From contig NZ_MTQO01000053.1 in NCBI RefSeq assembly GCF_001984155.1, forward strand, positions 744,001 to 808,000: a DNA stretch of 64,000 nt, read 5' to 3'. Position numbers and translations under genes: made by a program. The notes beneath the pieces are model-generated. The model was not told where the DNA came from, ran no database searches, and saw nothing but the letters and a program-made list of their open reading frames with translations. Positions 41,834 through 50,736 of the stretch are shown in pieces; position 1 is the first letter of the stretch; each line of letters starts with the position of its first letter. The DNA comes from Actinosynnema sp. ALI-1.44. Lineage in GTDB: Bacteria > Actinomycetota > Actinomycetes > Mycobacteriales > Pseudonocardiaceae.

Positions 41834-44515
41834 CTACTTCTTGTCGGTCACCGTGCCTGTGAGATCCAGCGGGTTGCCGGTCGACGGCCACGCCGCCAGT
41901 TGCAGCCGCACCGCCTCGGTGGGTTCGGCCTCCTGGTCGGCCACCGTCGGGATGGTGAGCTCGGTGCTCAGCTTTCCCGGGTCGATGGTCGCTGTGAACC
42001 GGAGACGGGTCTTCGACAGCGGCCTCGCTGGCAGCGGCTCCTCACCGGAGTTCGCCTTGAACCACTGCGGATCCACGTCGACCGTGGACAGCTCCTGGCC
42101 TTGCGCCGGTGGGCTTGTCATGCCGTAGCGGTACAGCTGCGAATCGGCCACGGCCGACGACGTCAGAGTCCACTTCAGCACGCCACCCTCCTCGACCTCG
42201 GCATTGGCCGGGGTCGCGGTGATCACCGGTTCCGGGTCGTCGTTGAGCACGGTGAGTCCACCGCCGTACCGGCCTGCGACTGTGCCGTGGACCGCCTTGG
42301 CGAGCACTTCCTTGCTGGAGTCGTAGCTCCACCTGGTGTTCCCGGTGACGCTGAGCGGAATCTTGAGCGTCTGCTGGCCGGGGCGGACGGTCTCCAGCTT
42401 GCTGGTGACCTTGCCCTTGTCGTCGAACGTGAACAGTCGCACCGTGCCCGTGCCGTTACCCGTCACCGTGACAGGGACTTCGTAGGTGCTCGTGCCGGAG
42501 TCGCCTTCCTTCACCGTCAGGTGGCCGATGTCGATCCGTGGCAGGCTGACCGGTCGCGGATCCGGCAGGCCCGGTGCCCAGCCGTGAGCGTCGATCAGCA
42601 CGGCCGAGCCGGAACCACTGGTCGGAGTCAGGTCGAGCGCGGCCACCTGGCGCAGGTCGATCCCGCGCGACGGCAACGGCACCCGTACTTCCTGGGCCCA
42701 CTCCGATGACGTGCGGTCGGTCGACGGGAGACCGTCGAGGCTGACCGTGCCCAGTGTCGCCTTGCGGCCGTGGACGTCGGTGATGGCCACGTCGAACTTG
42801 TTCCCGGTGGTGTTCGGCGGGACGACCAGCCGCAACGCCAGGTTCCGCGCTCCGGCCAGGGAAACCGGCCGTTCCGGGCGGATCGAGCCAGCGCCGGACA
42901 GCTTCACCGCGATCCGGTCGGGGTCGTCGTCGACGCCCCACAACTGCACGTAGTGCGTCTGTGTGCGGAAGCCTCGTGATTCGGTGCACGCCGCAGCGGG
43001 GTCCGGTGTGGCGATCCGGCACAGCTGCGCCTGGCCGCTTGCCTTGGTCGCCTGGTTGGGCGCTACGAACGACCCGCGCGCGCCACCGATGGCGTGCGAG
43101 AGCACCCGTGCGGGATTGGCGGACGGAGCGCTGGCGCCGGAGCCGTCGAGCAGTGGCAGAACGCGCTGGTCGCCGCCGACGAAAACCTGTGCCGCGGCGG
43201 CGATGTAGGTCGCTCCGACGTTCTGCTGCTGTGCCGGGCTCAACCGCGTGGGCGTGCCCGGTGAGCACACCGCGTCGGGCTCCTCGCTCCAGAAGTCGTC
43301 ATTCGCCGGGGCCACCGCCTGGCCGGGAGTCCATTCGGTGTTGAAGAAGTTGTGGTTGGCGCCGACCACGTAGAGCGCGCTGTGCAACGCGGCGCCACGG
43401 CTCACGCCACGGGTCGCGTCGATGAACATCTGGCCCTGCAGGTCGCTCACGTCGCCGTCGCACCCGGGCAGGATCGTCGCCGACGGCACGTCCGGCACCG
43501 GGTCGTGGCCGAAGATCGTCGGACCGATCAGCAGCGTGCCCCGGATGTTCCAGCGAACCGGGCCGTTGTAGCCCGTGTCGCCGGGCGGTGGGGTGAGGCT
43601 GTCCATGGCCGCGCGGTTGACGCCTTCGCCACCGCGTGAATGTCCCATCAGCAGGACGTTGGACATGTCGGGCACGGGCGAGTTCTTCACGACGTCCGGT
43701 GCGGTGTCGCGCCCGGCTCCTGCCCAGTCCGCCCATTTGGCCAAGTGCTGGCGTACCAACGACGAACGGCCCTGCGCACCCTGGTCGATGGTTTCGCCGT
43801 CCTGGGCGTTGATGCCGTTCGCCGAGATGGACACCGTGACGTAGCCCTGTGACGCGAGCAGTTGCTGCGCCTGGAGGTATCCGCGGTAGCTCGGGATGGA
43901 CTTGGTGCCTGCCGGGCACGGCCAGACGAACGGGCCGTCGGCCGGTCCCTCGGGTTTGTAGCAGACCGAGTGCCTGCCGTGCAGGAAGAGCGCCACCGGT
44001 CGCTTGCCCGGCGCCCCCACCGGTGCGATCACGTTGGCCTGCATCTCCACGGCCTGCGGGTAGTCCGGCAGCTTGATCGAGTCCAATGTGTACTCACCGG
44101 CTGCCGTCCGGAACGGCCCCGGCTTGCCGGGGTCGACCGGTGCCGGTGGCAGCGCGGCCGGGGGTGCCACCGGCCTGGACTGCATCGGCCGCAGCGGTTC
44201 GTGTGCGTCCAGGCGTCGGCCGGACGAACGGGCCGCCAGATCGCGGGGGTTGACCACGCGCGTCGTGGTCAGCGTGAAAGTGCGGTGGTCGGCCGACGGC
44301 CGGGCGCGGCCGAGCATCTGGTCGCCGTCCCAGAACTCGATGGCCGAGTCGCCCACCGGTATCGGTGTCGGCGATCGCCACACCAGTTGGGTACCGCTGA
44401 CCGTGAATCCTGACGACGGCCCTTGCGACGGGTCGTGGGGTGGCTGAACTGCTTGCGCGGGCGTGGCCAGGCCGACCACGAGCAGCGCGGGCAGCACCAC
44501 TCTGGATATTCGCAT
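41834..44515 (-). CDS. Large secreted alpha/beta hydrolase with Calx-beta-like domains
   Basis: An 893-aa exported protein. The signal peptide is at 1-23 (VVLPALLVVGLATPAQA). An alpha/beta-hydrolase core lies at about 165-480, with HGRHSVCYKPEGP and the nucleophile elbow LLMGHSRGGEGVNRA (GxSxG). Beta-sandwich regions follow, including Calx-beta-like repeats from about 670 (VKEGDSGTSTYEVPVTVTG, LNDDPEPVITATPANAEVEE). Calx-beta domains bind calcium in adhesion proteins. ATG 44515 has GGAGGG upstream. The substrate (ester, peptide or polymer) is unknown. Confidence 0.8.
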   Translation of the reverse strand: MRISRVVLPALLVVGLATPAQAVQPPHDPSQGPSSGFTVSGTQLVWRSPTPIPVGDSAIEFWDGDQMLGRARPSADHRTFTLTTTRVVNPRDLAARSSGRRLDAHEPLRPMQSRPVAPPAALPPAPVDPGKPGPFRTAAGEYTLDSIKLPDYPQAVEMQANVIAPVGAPGKRPVALFLHGRHSVCYKPEGPADGPFVWPCPAGTKSIPSYRGYLQAQQLLASQGYVTVSISANGINAQDGETIDQGAQGRSSLVRQHLAKWADWAGAGRDTAPDVVKNSPVPDMSNVLLMGHSRGGEGVNRAAMDSLTPPPGDTGYNGPVRWNIRGTLLIGPTIFGHDPVPDVPSATILPGCDGDVSDLQGQMFIDATRGVSRGAALHSALYVVGANHNFFNTEWTPGQAVAPANDDFWSEEPDAVCSPGTPTRLSPAQQQNVGATYIAAAAQVFVGGDQRVLPLLDGSGASAPSANPARVLSHAIGGARGSFVAPNQATKASGQAQLCRIATPDPAAACTESRGFRTQTHYVQLWGVDDDPDRIAVKLSGAGSIRPERPVSLAGARNLALRLVVPPNTTGNKFDVAITDVHGRKATLGTVSLDGLPSTDRTSSEWAQEVRVPLPSRGIDLRQVAALDLTPTSGSGSAVLIDAHGWAPGLPDPRPVSLPRIDIGHLTVKEGDSGTSTYEVPVTVTGNGTGTVRLFTFDDKGKVTSKLETVRPGQQTLKIPLSVTGNTRWSYDSSKEVLAKAVHGTVAGRYGGGLTVLNDDPEPVITATPANAEVEEGGVLKWTLTSSAVADSQLYRYGMTSPPAQGQELSTVDVDPQWFKANSGEEPLPARPLSKTRLRFTATIDPGKLSTELTIPTVADQEAEPTEAVRLQLAAWPSTGNPLDLTGTVTDKK

Positions 44516-44602
44516 GTGAATTACCCTCCGGTTGTCCTCCACAACCGGTTGTATCCACACTTTCGTGTGATAGCAAGATTACGGAAAGTGATATCCAGTC
44601 CC

Positions 44603-46045
44603 CTACCGGTTGACCCACCGCTCCCGCCATGCGATGGTCAGCCCGACCGACCGCAGCGGTTCGCCCGACTCGACGAGGTACGCCACGACCTCCTGTTCGA
44701 CCTGGGAACACAGGCTGCTGAGCCGGTCGGGAACGTCGACTCGGTCGATCGCCGGGTCCAGTGCGACGGACACTTTCGCCCGCCCGCGGACCAGTCCGCT
44801 CTGCGCGAGCCGGGCGCGCGTGTAGTCCACGCGGCCGCGGCTGACGTGCCCACCGGCGAGCAGGTGATCCACGACCACGCCGGGCACGTCTCGCATCGAC
44901 GGGAGGTGCCACGAGATCCAGATCGGCCGGTGCACGGTGTCATCGGCCCTGGTCACACACGGATCGACGGGCCCGGTCCGCAGCAGCTGGTAGTCCGTCG
45001 CGGGCGTGTCGTCCATCGGACTGGTGCGCCGCGCACCCCGCCGTGCGGTCAGACCGCAGTCACGGGCGAGAGCACCGAGCCCCGAACCGATTGGCAAACA
45101 TGTGCCAGACACCTCGCCGAGACCGTGCCGGGCGGGTGCGACCGGTGCGACGACGTTGACGAACGCGATCTCCTGCAGCGTCGCCTCGGAGACCGACAGC
45201 AGCCCGATGTTGCGGGCCAGCAGGTCGGCCGCGATCACCGCGGACGCCCCGACCCTGGCTGGTCCGACGAACGTCAGCAGCTGAGCCCGATCGGGTACGC
45301 CACTCGGCGCCCAGCCGAACAGCTCCTCCTTCTTGCGCTGGTAGACATCCGGTTCGTGCCGCAGGACCGACCACCATTCGCCGCGCACCCGGCCGAACCG
45401 CCGGTCGGTGACCTGCAGACCCAGGCCGTACTCGGCGGCCACCCAGGCGATGTTGCGGACCAGGGTGAGGCGTTTGCGCGGATTGCTTGTGTCCAAAGCG
45501 ATCAACATCCGCAACGCGAGACCGTTGGCCACCCGCGGCGCCTCACCGGATCCGTCGATGCGGAAGCGCGGCGGCGGATCCTTGAACGGTGCCACCGGCG
45601 ACTGGAGGAACAGGATCGGCACCTCGTCGCCCGCTGCCGTCGTCATCACCTTGTACGCCAACGTGATCATCAGGCAGTCGGCGTAGTCCGGGCACCACGG
45701 CTCGTGGCCGAGCGTCAGCAGGATCTCGGTGCTGTGCGCGGAGTCGTACAGGAAGTCCGGGTTGATCATCACGCTGCCGCCGAACCACCCGCCGCCGTCG
45801 TCCTGCGCGATCACCCCGGTGGGCGGGTATCCCGGTGTCACGGGCGACCACGTGCGCAACTGGAACCCGACGCCACCGGTCCTGACCGACAGGTACTCGC
45901 CGATCGCGGCCGACGCCTCGATGCCGGGCTGCGGCCCGGTGAGGTGCCCGACGCTGAACTGGATAGCCGGGCTGGCCGAGCCCGCGGCTCGCGCGGCGAT
46001 CTTGGCGAGCGCGGGGTACTGGCGGGTCGGGCTACTCACGCGCAT
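44603..46045 (-). CDS. Unrecognised cytosolic protein, second gene of module
   Basis: A 480-aa protein without signal peptide or membrane helices; I recognise no family. Conserved-looking stretches include WFGGSVMINPDFLYDS, GHEPWCPDYADCLMITLAYK, NPRKRLTLVRNIAWVAAEYG, and a C-terminal part with IWISWHLPSMRDVPGVVVDH. The start is ambiguous. ATG 46045 and GTG 46039 both overlap the stop of the upstream gene and imply translational coupling; an ATG at 46075 would overlap more. With the membrane gene upstream it forms a two-gene module beside menJ and complex I. Confidence 0.75.
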   Translation of the reverse strand: MRVSSPTRQYPALAKIAARAAGSASPAIQFSVGHLTGPQPGIEASAAIGEYLSVRTGGVGFQLRTWSPVTPGYPPTGVIAQDDGGGWFGGSVMINPDFLYDSAHSTEILLTLGHEPWCPDYADCLMITLAYKVMTTAAGDEVPILFLQSPVAPFKDPPPRFRIDGSGEAPRVANGLALRMLIALDTSNPRKRLTLVRNIAWVAAEYGLGLQVTDRRFGRVRGEWWSVLRHEPDVYQRKKEELFGWAPSGVPDRAQLLTFVGPARVGASAVIAADLLARNIGLLSVSEATLQEIAFVNVVAPVAPARHGLGEVSGTCLPIGSGLGALARDCGLTARRGARRTSPMDDTPATDYQLLRTGPVDPCVTRADDTVHRPIWISWHLPSMRDVPGVVVDHLLAGGHVSRGRVDYTRARLAQSGLVRGRAKVSVALDPAIDRVDVPDRLSSLCSQVEQEVVAYLVESGEPLRSVGLTIAWRERWVNR

Positions 46046-48029
46046 CACGCCCCAACGTGGAGAAGTTGACGACACAGTCCCGTTTTCGCCTGCCTGGCCG
46101 GCCGGTGATCTCGGCGACGAGCCAGTTCGGGCTGACCGTGCTGACCGGCACCCGGATGCGCCGTTTCACCGCGTTGGTGACGTTGTTCGCGACCATCGAG
46201 ACGGCGAGCAGCACCAGCAGCCAGATGGCGGCCTCGAACGGCAGACCCAGTGCGTCCGCCTTCACCGCGGCGACGCACAACGCGAGCGAACCGGCGATGA
46301 TCATGGACAGATACGCGACGTACCGTGGAAAGAGCCGCAGCCTGCCGAGCACCGACCGCGCCGACGGGATCTCGAGCCTGGCCAGCAGCAGGCCGGGGAC
46401 GAGCAGCAGGACGGTGACGATCGCGTCGGCCGACGAGACCGGCGAGTGCTCGTCGAACGTCGGTTTGAGCCTGCTGCCGACGTCGTCGAGGAAGAAGATG
46501 CCGCGGAACACGTCCGGTTGCAGGATCACGCCGAACGCCAGCACCAGCACGGTGACCGCGAGCAGCATCTTCGAGACGTTCGACGCCAGCGAAGGCGGAT
46601 CGTCGACCAGGGCGATGTACAGGTTCGCCTCCACCGGCTCGACCGACTGCGGATCGGCGCCGAACGGCCTGCGCCGCCAGTGCGCGTGCCCGGCGTTGTC
46701 GCGCGGGTCGTTGTCCACGTACAAGTCTCTGTCCATATTGGACGATTCGAGGTCGTCGGCCAGCTGCCGCAGCACCGGTGGGGTGAACACGCCGTCCGCG
46801 AGCTTGCGGTAGTGGTCGGCCTCGTACTTCTGCGAGAAGTCGGACAGCCACGCGATCAGCGTGCCGTTGTTCGCGGGGAACACCGGGCGCCTGCGGGTGA
46901 AGCCCGCGTAGCACTCGTCGAGGTACGTCTTGAACGCGTCGAGGTCCCGCTGCCGCCTGCGGCCGAACTCCGCCAGCCGCGAGCCGATGCTCTGCAGTTC
47001 CTGTTCGAGCAGCTTGGGGGAGACGGAGTTCAGCGCGTCGTACTCGTCCGCGACCGCGCGGATGTCGTTGACGAGCGTCCGCAACGCGGGCCCGTCGACG
47101 TCGCTGGTCAGGAAGAACCGCCGCACCGCGATCTCCGGCGGGACCTCGATGGTGACGTGGTAGGAGTTGACCGCGCGCGGGATGACTGTCTGGTACCGCA
47201 CGGTGAACTCGTGCCGGGGAAGCAGGCCGCGGCGGATCGTGGCGCGGTCGCGCAGGTCCTGTGAGCGCGCGGGCATCACGGGCGCGTCGAACTGCAGGAA
47301 CACCTGTGGCTTGAAGGTCGGGACTTCGACGACCAGCATGTACTCCGACGACGCGATGTCCAGCAGCCGGAGGAAAGCGCTGTCCGGCGGGAAGAGGTGG
47401 ACGAGTGCGTGCTCGGCTCGTTCCCTGATGCTCTCCGAGTCCGTCGCCCTGGTGCGGCGGGTGTGGTCGGTCGGCAGCTTCGGCGGCTGGCCGCCGTTGT
47501 CGATCATGTTCGCGATCGCCGCCTGGATCAGCCAGCGGGAGCGGTGCAGGCCGTGGCGGACGCCGTAGAGCGGGTCGTCGGGGTCGGCGGTGCGGGGATC
47601 CGCGTCGAGGAACATCCGGAACGCCTTGGCCATGCCTTGGATCAGTGCGGTCGCGGTCTCCTGGTGGGTGGCGCGGGGCATGACGGCGCTGTGGGCGTCG
47701 CGCACGACGACCGGCGCCTGATCCGTCCGGGCCTGGCGGGCGACGGGGAGCCAGACGGTTTCGGGTTCACCGGTGGAGTCGGGGTCGGTCCGCAACGCCT
47801 GCAGCTGGTCGTCGCAGAGAGTGGTGAGGTCGACGTCGATGCTGACCGATCGGGTCATGTGGGTGGAGTCGACCAGCGTCAACGCCTCGGTCATCCGGTC
47901 GACGTGTTCCAGTCGCAACGCGAGCGCGAGCAGGTTGAGCCCGAGCGCTTCCTGGTAGGTGTTCTGGGGTGGGGGCGAGGTCGGAATCGGCGTCTGCCAC
48001 AACGCCGACCGCAACCGGTCCAGGGCCAT
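46032..48029 (-). CDS. Unrecognised membrane protein, first gene of module
   Basis: A 665-aa protein. Residues 1-470 are soluble and contain a coiled-coil-prone stretch at about 330-375 (LLEQELQSIGSRLAEFGRRR). Before it come beta-rich segments (SSEYMLVVEVPTFKPQVFLQ, YHVTIEVPPEIAVRRFFL). Four membrane helices follow at about 487-504, 535-552, 569-590 and 601-620, then a basic 40-residue tail. No family is recognised. ATG 48029 has a GGAGG site (48036-48040). It is divergent from menJ, and the 97-bp intergenic region carries a Rex operator that could affect both. Confidence 0.8.
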   Translation of the reverse strand: MALDRLRSALWQTPIPTSPPPQNTYQEALGLNLLALALRLEHVDRMTEALTLVDSTHMTRSVSIDVDLTTLCDDQLQALRTDPDSTGEPETVWLPVARQARTDQAPVVVRDAHSAVMPRATHQETATALIQGMAKAFRMFLDADPRTADPDDPLYGVRHGLHRSRWLIQAAIANMIDNGGQPPKLPTDHTRRTRATDSESIRERAEHALVHLFPPDSAFLRLLDIASSEYMLVVEVPTFKPQVFLQFDAPVMPARSQDLRDRATIRRGLLPRHEFTVRYQTVIPRAVNSYHVTIEVPPEIAVRRFFLTSDVDGPALRTLVNDIRAVADEYDALNSVSPKLLEQELQSIGSRLAEFGRRRQRDLDAFKTYLDECYAGFTRRRPVFPANNGTLIAWLSDFSQKYEADHYRKLADGVFTPPVLRQLADDLESSNMDRDLYVDNDPRDNAGHAHWRRRPFGADPQSVEPVEANLYIALVDDPPSLASNVSKMLLAVTVLVLAFGVILQPDVFRGIFFLDDVGSRLKPTFDEHSPVSSADAIVTVLLLVPGLLLARLEIPSARSVLGRLRLFPRYVAYLSMIIAGSLALCVAAVKADALGLPFEAAIWLLVLLAVSMVANNVTNAVKRRIRVPVSTVSPNWLVAEITGRPGRRKRDCVVNFSTLGRDARE

Positions 48030-48077
48030 GGGATACCTCCGTGCCCATCGTGTCCCAGGTCACCTCCGCGGCGCAGC

Positions 48078-48083
48078 TAGAAT
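48078..48083 (+). promoter_or_regulatory. -10 element of menJ promoter
   Basis: TAGAAT is a good -10. It predicts a start near 48090, so the Rex operator at 48099-48116 would lie just downstream and act as a roadblock. The -35 is not recognisable. Confidence 0.5.
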
Positions 48084-48098
48084 TGCCCCAAGGGGAGA

Positions 48099-48116
48099 TC
48101 GTGAAACTCTTCACAA
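48099..48116 (+). promoter_or_regulatory. Rex operator before menJ
   Basis: TCGTGAAACTCTTCACAA matches TTGTGAA-N4-TTCACAA with one mismatch (C for T at the second base). It lies between the -10 and the menJ GTG and touches the AAGGGAG ribosome-binding region (48115-48121). It also lies in the divergent region of the unknown membrane module. Confidence 0.8.
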
Positions 48117-48126
48117 GGGAGCGGCT

Positions 48127-49416
48127 GTGGGTACGCGACGACGCCCGGGTGACGACGCCGAAGTGATCGTCGTCGGCGCCGGCCCGGCCGGATCGACCGC
48201 GGCGGCGTACCTCGCCCGAGCCGGTGTGGACGTGTTGCTGCTGGAGAAATCCCAGTTCCCCCGCGACAAGGTCTGTGGTGACGGCCTGACCCCGCGCGGC
48301 GTGAAGCAGCTGATCGACCTGGGCGTCGACACCAGTGAAGAAGCAGGCTGGGTGCACAACCACGCACTGCGGATCATCACCGGTGACCTGCAGCTGCACC
48401 TGCCATGGCCGGAGCTGTCCTCGATGCCGCCGTACGGCATGGCACGAACCCGCCATGACCTTGACGAACTGCTGGCCAAGGTGGCGGAGCGGTCAGGCGC
48501 CCGCCTCCAGCAGAACACGACGGTGATCGGCGCTGTGCAGAACCACGTCGGCCGCGTGACCGGCGTAAGAGCCAAGATCGGCCCGGACAGGACAGAGGTG
48601 ACGTACTCGGCGCCGCTGGTGCTGGCCTGCGACGGCGTCTCGGCCCGCCTCGCCCTCTCGGTGGGAATCGACAAGCACGAGAATCGCCCGATGGGAGTAG
48701 CGGTCCGGCAGTACTACGCCTCCCCGAGGTCGAAGGACGACTTCATCGAAGGCCACCTGGAGCTGTGGGACAGGAGCGACCCGGCGAACCCGAGGCTGTT
48801 GCCCGGCTACGGCTGGGTCTTCCCGCTGGGAGACGGAACGGTGAACGTCGGCCTGGGAATGCTCTCGACCTCGGCGGCATTCCGCGGCACGGACTACCGG
48901 GCGCTGCTGCGCCAATGGCTCGACGGAACCCCGGAGGAGTGGGGCTTCCGCGAGGAGAACGCGCTGGGCAAGGTGGGCGGAGCGGGCCTGCCGATGGGCT
49001 TCAACAGAACCCCGCACTACCGCGACGGGATGCTGCTGCTGGGCGACGCGGGTGGAATGGTGAGCCCCTTCAACGGCGAGGGCATCCAGTCGGCGATGGA
49101 GTCGGCGAAGATCGCGGCGGAATGCGTGGTCCAAGCCCTGGCCCGGACCGAAGGCCCCTCCCGTGAACGCGCACTGCACGCGTACCCGGCGCGGATGCGC
49201 GAGCTCTACGGCGGCTACTACCGAATCGCCAACCTCTTCGCGAAGATCATCGGAAAACCGAGGATCATGCGCGCCGCGACGAAGTACGGGCTGCGGATAA
49301 ACGCGCTGGTCCCGCTGGTGCACAAGGGAATGTCCGGCTGCTTCGACCCGAAGGACGGCGACGTCGTCGACCGGATGATCTCAGTCGCCAGCAGGATCAC
49401 CCCCGCTCTGCGCTGA
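48127..49416 (+). CDS. menJ: Geranylgeranyl-reductase family flavoprotein, MenJ-like
   Basis: A 429-aa FAD enzyme. The dinucleotide fold VIVVGAGPAGSTAAAYLARAG lies at about 13-33, the substrate-side segment KVCGDGLTPRGVKQL follows, and the second FAD motif is MLLLGDAGGMVSPFNGEGI. The mycobacterial homologue Rv0561c (MenJ) saturates one isoprene unit of menaquinone, giving MK-9(II-H2). Position next to nuoA and near menG supports the same role. GTG 48127 is chosen by ribosome-site spacing. The Rex operator suggests it is induced when NADH is high. Confidence 0.87.
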   Translation: MGTRRRPGDDAEVIVVGAGPAGSTAAAYLARAGVDVLLLEKSQFPRDKVCGDGLTPRGVKQLIDLGVDTSEEAGWVHNHALRIITGDLQLHLPWPELSSMPPYGMARTRHDLDELLAKVAERSGARLQQNTTVIGAVQNHVGRVTGVRAKIGPDRTEVTYSAPLVLACDGVSARLALSVGIDKHENRPMGVAVRQYYASPRSKDDFIEGHLELWDRSDPANPRLLPGYGWVFPLGDGTVNVGLGMLSTSAAFRGTDYRALLRQWLDGTPEEWGFREENALGKVGGAGLPMGFNRTPHYRDGMLLLGDAGGMVSPFNGEGIQSAMESAKIAAECVVQALARTEGPSRERALHAYPARMRELYGGYYRIANLFAKIIGKPRIMRAATKYGLRINALVPLVHKGMSGCFDPKDGDVVDRMISVASRITPALR

Positions 49417-49563
49417 CCGCGGCCGTCTCGGTCACCGGCACACTGTCCTGAAACGAACCTGAATCGAACCCGCCACCGCGCGGGTGCGATCGGTCTCACA
49501 CGGACGTGTCTGTGCCCTGGGGGTTCCCTCCTGTGAGCCAAGTCTTAGACTTCCGTCACGTCC

Positions 49564-49579
49564 TGTGAATCGCTTCACA
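49564..49579 (+). promoter_or_regulatory. Rex operator 1 before nuoA
   Basis: TGTGAATCGCTTCACA is a perfect match to TGTGAA-N4-TTCACA. Its centre (49571.5) is 32 bp from the centre of the second operator, about three helical turns. Confidence 0.85.
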
Positions 49580-49594
49580 CGGTCATGGGACAGC

Positions 49595-49612
49595 TTGTGA
49601 AGACTTTCACAA
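49595..49612 (+). promoter_or_regulatory. Rex operator 2 before nuoA
   Basis: TTGTGAAGACTTTCACAA matches the full 18-bp Rex consensus exactly. The inverted arms extend to 10 bp on each side (49592-49601 and 49606-49615). This is the strongest operator in the window. Confidence 0.9.
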
Positions 49613-49671
49613 GCTCGGCGACAAGCGTTCGCGCTGGTCGGAGCCTGAAAGGGCTGGGGATGGTGTGCTTT

Positions 49672-49687
49672 GTTAGGCGTGCCTAAC
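49672..49687. promoter_or_regulatory. Iron-box-like palindrome in nuo leader
   Basis: GTTAGGCGTGCCTAAC has perfect 7-bp arms. Aligned to the 19-bp IdeR/DmdR consensus (TTAGGTTAGSCTAACCTAA) from 49673, about 12 positions agree, including TTAGG and CTAACC. It lies about 70 bp before nuoA and could be an iron-regulator site; the spacing is not canonical. Confidence 0.35.
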
Positions 49688-49754
49688 CAGGAGGGGTGTG
49701 AGCAAGACCCCTTAGGGTGCCGACGAGGGCGATCGATGCGCGGAAAGGACGGCG

Positions 49755-50162
49755 TTGTCAATGGTGGGCGACGTGCTGGCCCAAGGCAGTGGTTCAGACC
49801 TCGGCTCGTATCTCCCGATGGTGTTCCTGCTGGCACTGGGAGTGCTGTTCGCGGGGGTCTCGGCGACGCTTGGCGCTCTGGTCGGGCCGAAGCGGTACAA
49901 CAAGGCGAAGTACGAGGCCTATGAGTGCGGCATCGAGCCGTCGCCGCAGCCCGTCGTCGGCGGTGGGCGCGTCCCGGTCGCGTACTACCTCACCGCGATG
50001 CTGTTCATCCTGTTCGACATCGAGATGGTCTTCCTCTACCCGTTCGCGGTCACCGCGGACGCCCTCGGCGTGTTCGGGGTGGTTGAGATCGTCCTGTTCA
50101 TCGCGACCGTCGGTTTCGCCTACGCGTACGTCTGGCGCCGCGGCGGACTGGACTGGAACTAG
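49755..50162 (+). CDS. nuoA: NADH-quinone oxidoreductase subunit A
   Basis: A 135-aa membrane subunit with three helices. Signature [19 protein letters not shown] and [13 protein letters not shown]. First gene of a complete complex I operon ordered A to N, on the plus strand. TTG 49755 is 5 nt from the GGAAAGGA site; ATG 49761, two codons on, is an alternative start. Expression is probably repressed by Rex through the two upstream operators. Confidence 0.94.
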   Translation: MSMVGDVLAQGSGSDLGSYLPMVFLLALGVLFAGVSATLGALVGPKRYNKAKYEAYECGIEPSPQPVVGGGRVPVAYYLTAMLFILFDIEMVFLYPFAVTADALGVFGVVEIVLFIATVGFAYAYVWRRGGLDWN

Positions 50163-50172
50163 AGGGGCAAGC

Positions 50173-50733
50173 ATGGGAATCGAAGAGAAGCTCCTCCCCA
50201 ACGGAGTCATGCTGGCCGGCTTGGAGAAGCTGGTGAACTGGGCCCGGAAGAACTCCGTGTGGCCCGCCACGTTCGGTCTGGCCTGCTGCGCCATCGAGAT
50301 GATGACGGTCGGCGGCGCGCGCTACGACTACGCGCGGTTCGGCATGGAGCGCTTCAGCGCCAGCCCCCGCCAGGCCGACCTGATGATCGTCGCCGGCCGG
50401 GTCACCAACAAGATGGCCCCCGTCCTGCGGCAGATCTACGACCAGATGCCCGAGCCCAAGTGGGTCATCGCGATGGGTGTCTGCGCCTCGTCCGGCGGCA
50501 TGTTCAACAACTACGCGGTTGTCCAGGGCGTCGACCACGTCGTCCCCGTCGACATCTACCTGCCGGGCTGCCCGCCGCGCCCGGAGATGCTGCTCGACGC
50601 GATCCTCAAGCTGCACCAGCGGATCTCCGAGGAGCCGCTCGGCCCTCGCCGCGCCGCGAAGCTGCTGGAAGAGGGCTTCCAGAAGGAAGAGCTGATCCCG
50701 TCCTCCGAGCGCTACGCCAAGAAGAAGGGCTGA
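50173..50733 (+). CDS. nuoB: NADH-quinone oxidoreductase subunit B
   Basis: A 186-aa peripheral-arm subunit carrying the terminal 4Fe-4S cluster N2, which gives electrons to menaquinone. Cluster cysteines are in [20 protein letters not shown] and [14 protein letters not shown] 50173 follows an AGAGGGG site, 10 bp after nuoA. Confidence 0.96.
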   Translation: MGIEEKLLPNGVMLAGLEKLVNWARKNSVWPATFGLACCAIEMMTVGGARYDYARFGMERFSASPRQADLMIVAGRVTNKMAPVLRQIYDQMPEPKWVIAMGVCASSGGMFNNYAVVQGVDHVVPVDIYLPGCPPRPEMLLDAILKLHQRISEEPLGPRRAAKLLEEGFQKEELIPSSERYAKKKG

Positions 50734-50736
50734 GCG

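Larger units (their letters stand above)
49417..49754 (+). promoter_or_regulatory. 338-bp nuo operon control region
   Basis: No gene is present. In order it holds a candidate -10 TAGACT (49546-49551), Rex operator 1 (49564-49579), Rex operator 2 (49595-49612), a GTTAGGC palindrome (49672-49687) and the GGAAAGGA ribosome site (49742-49749). The early part (49417-49540) shows nothing else recognisable. Confidence 0.75.

Noticed and set aside
49432-49836. 134-codon minus-strand ORF across the nuo control region
   Set aside because: It spans operators and the nuoA start, and its composition is unlike a protein.
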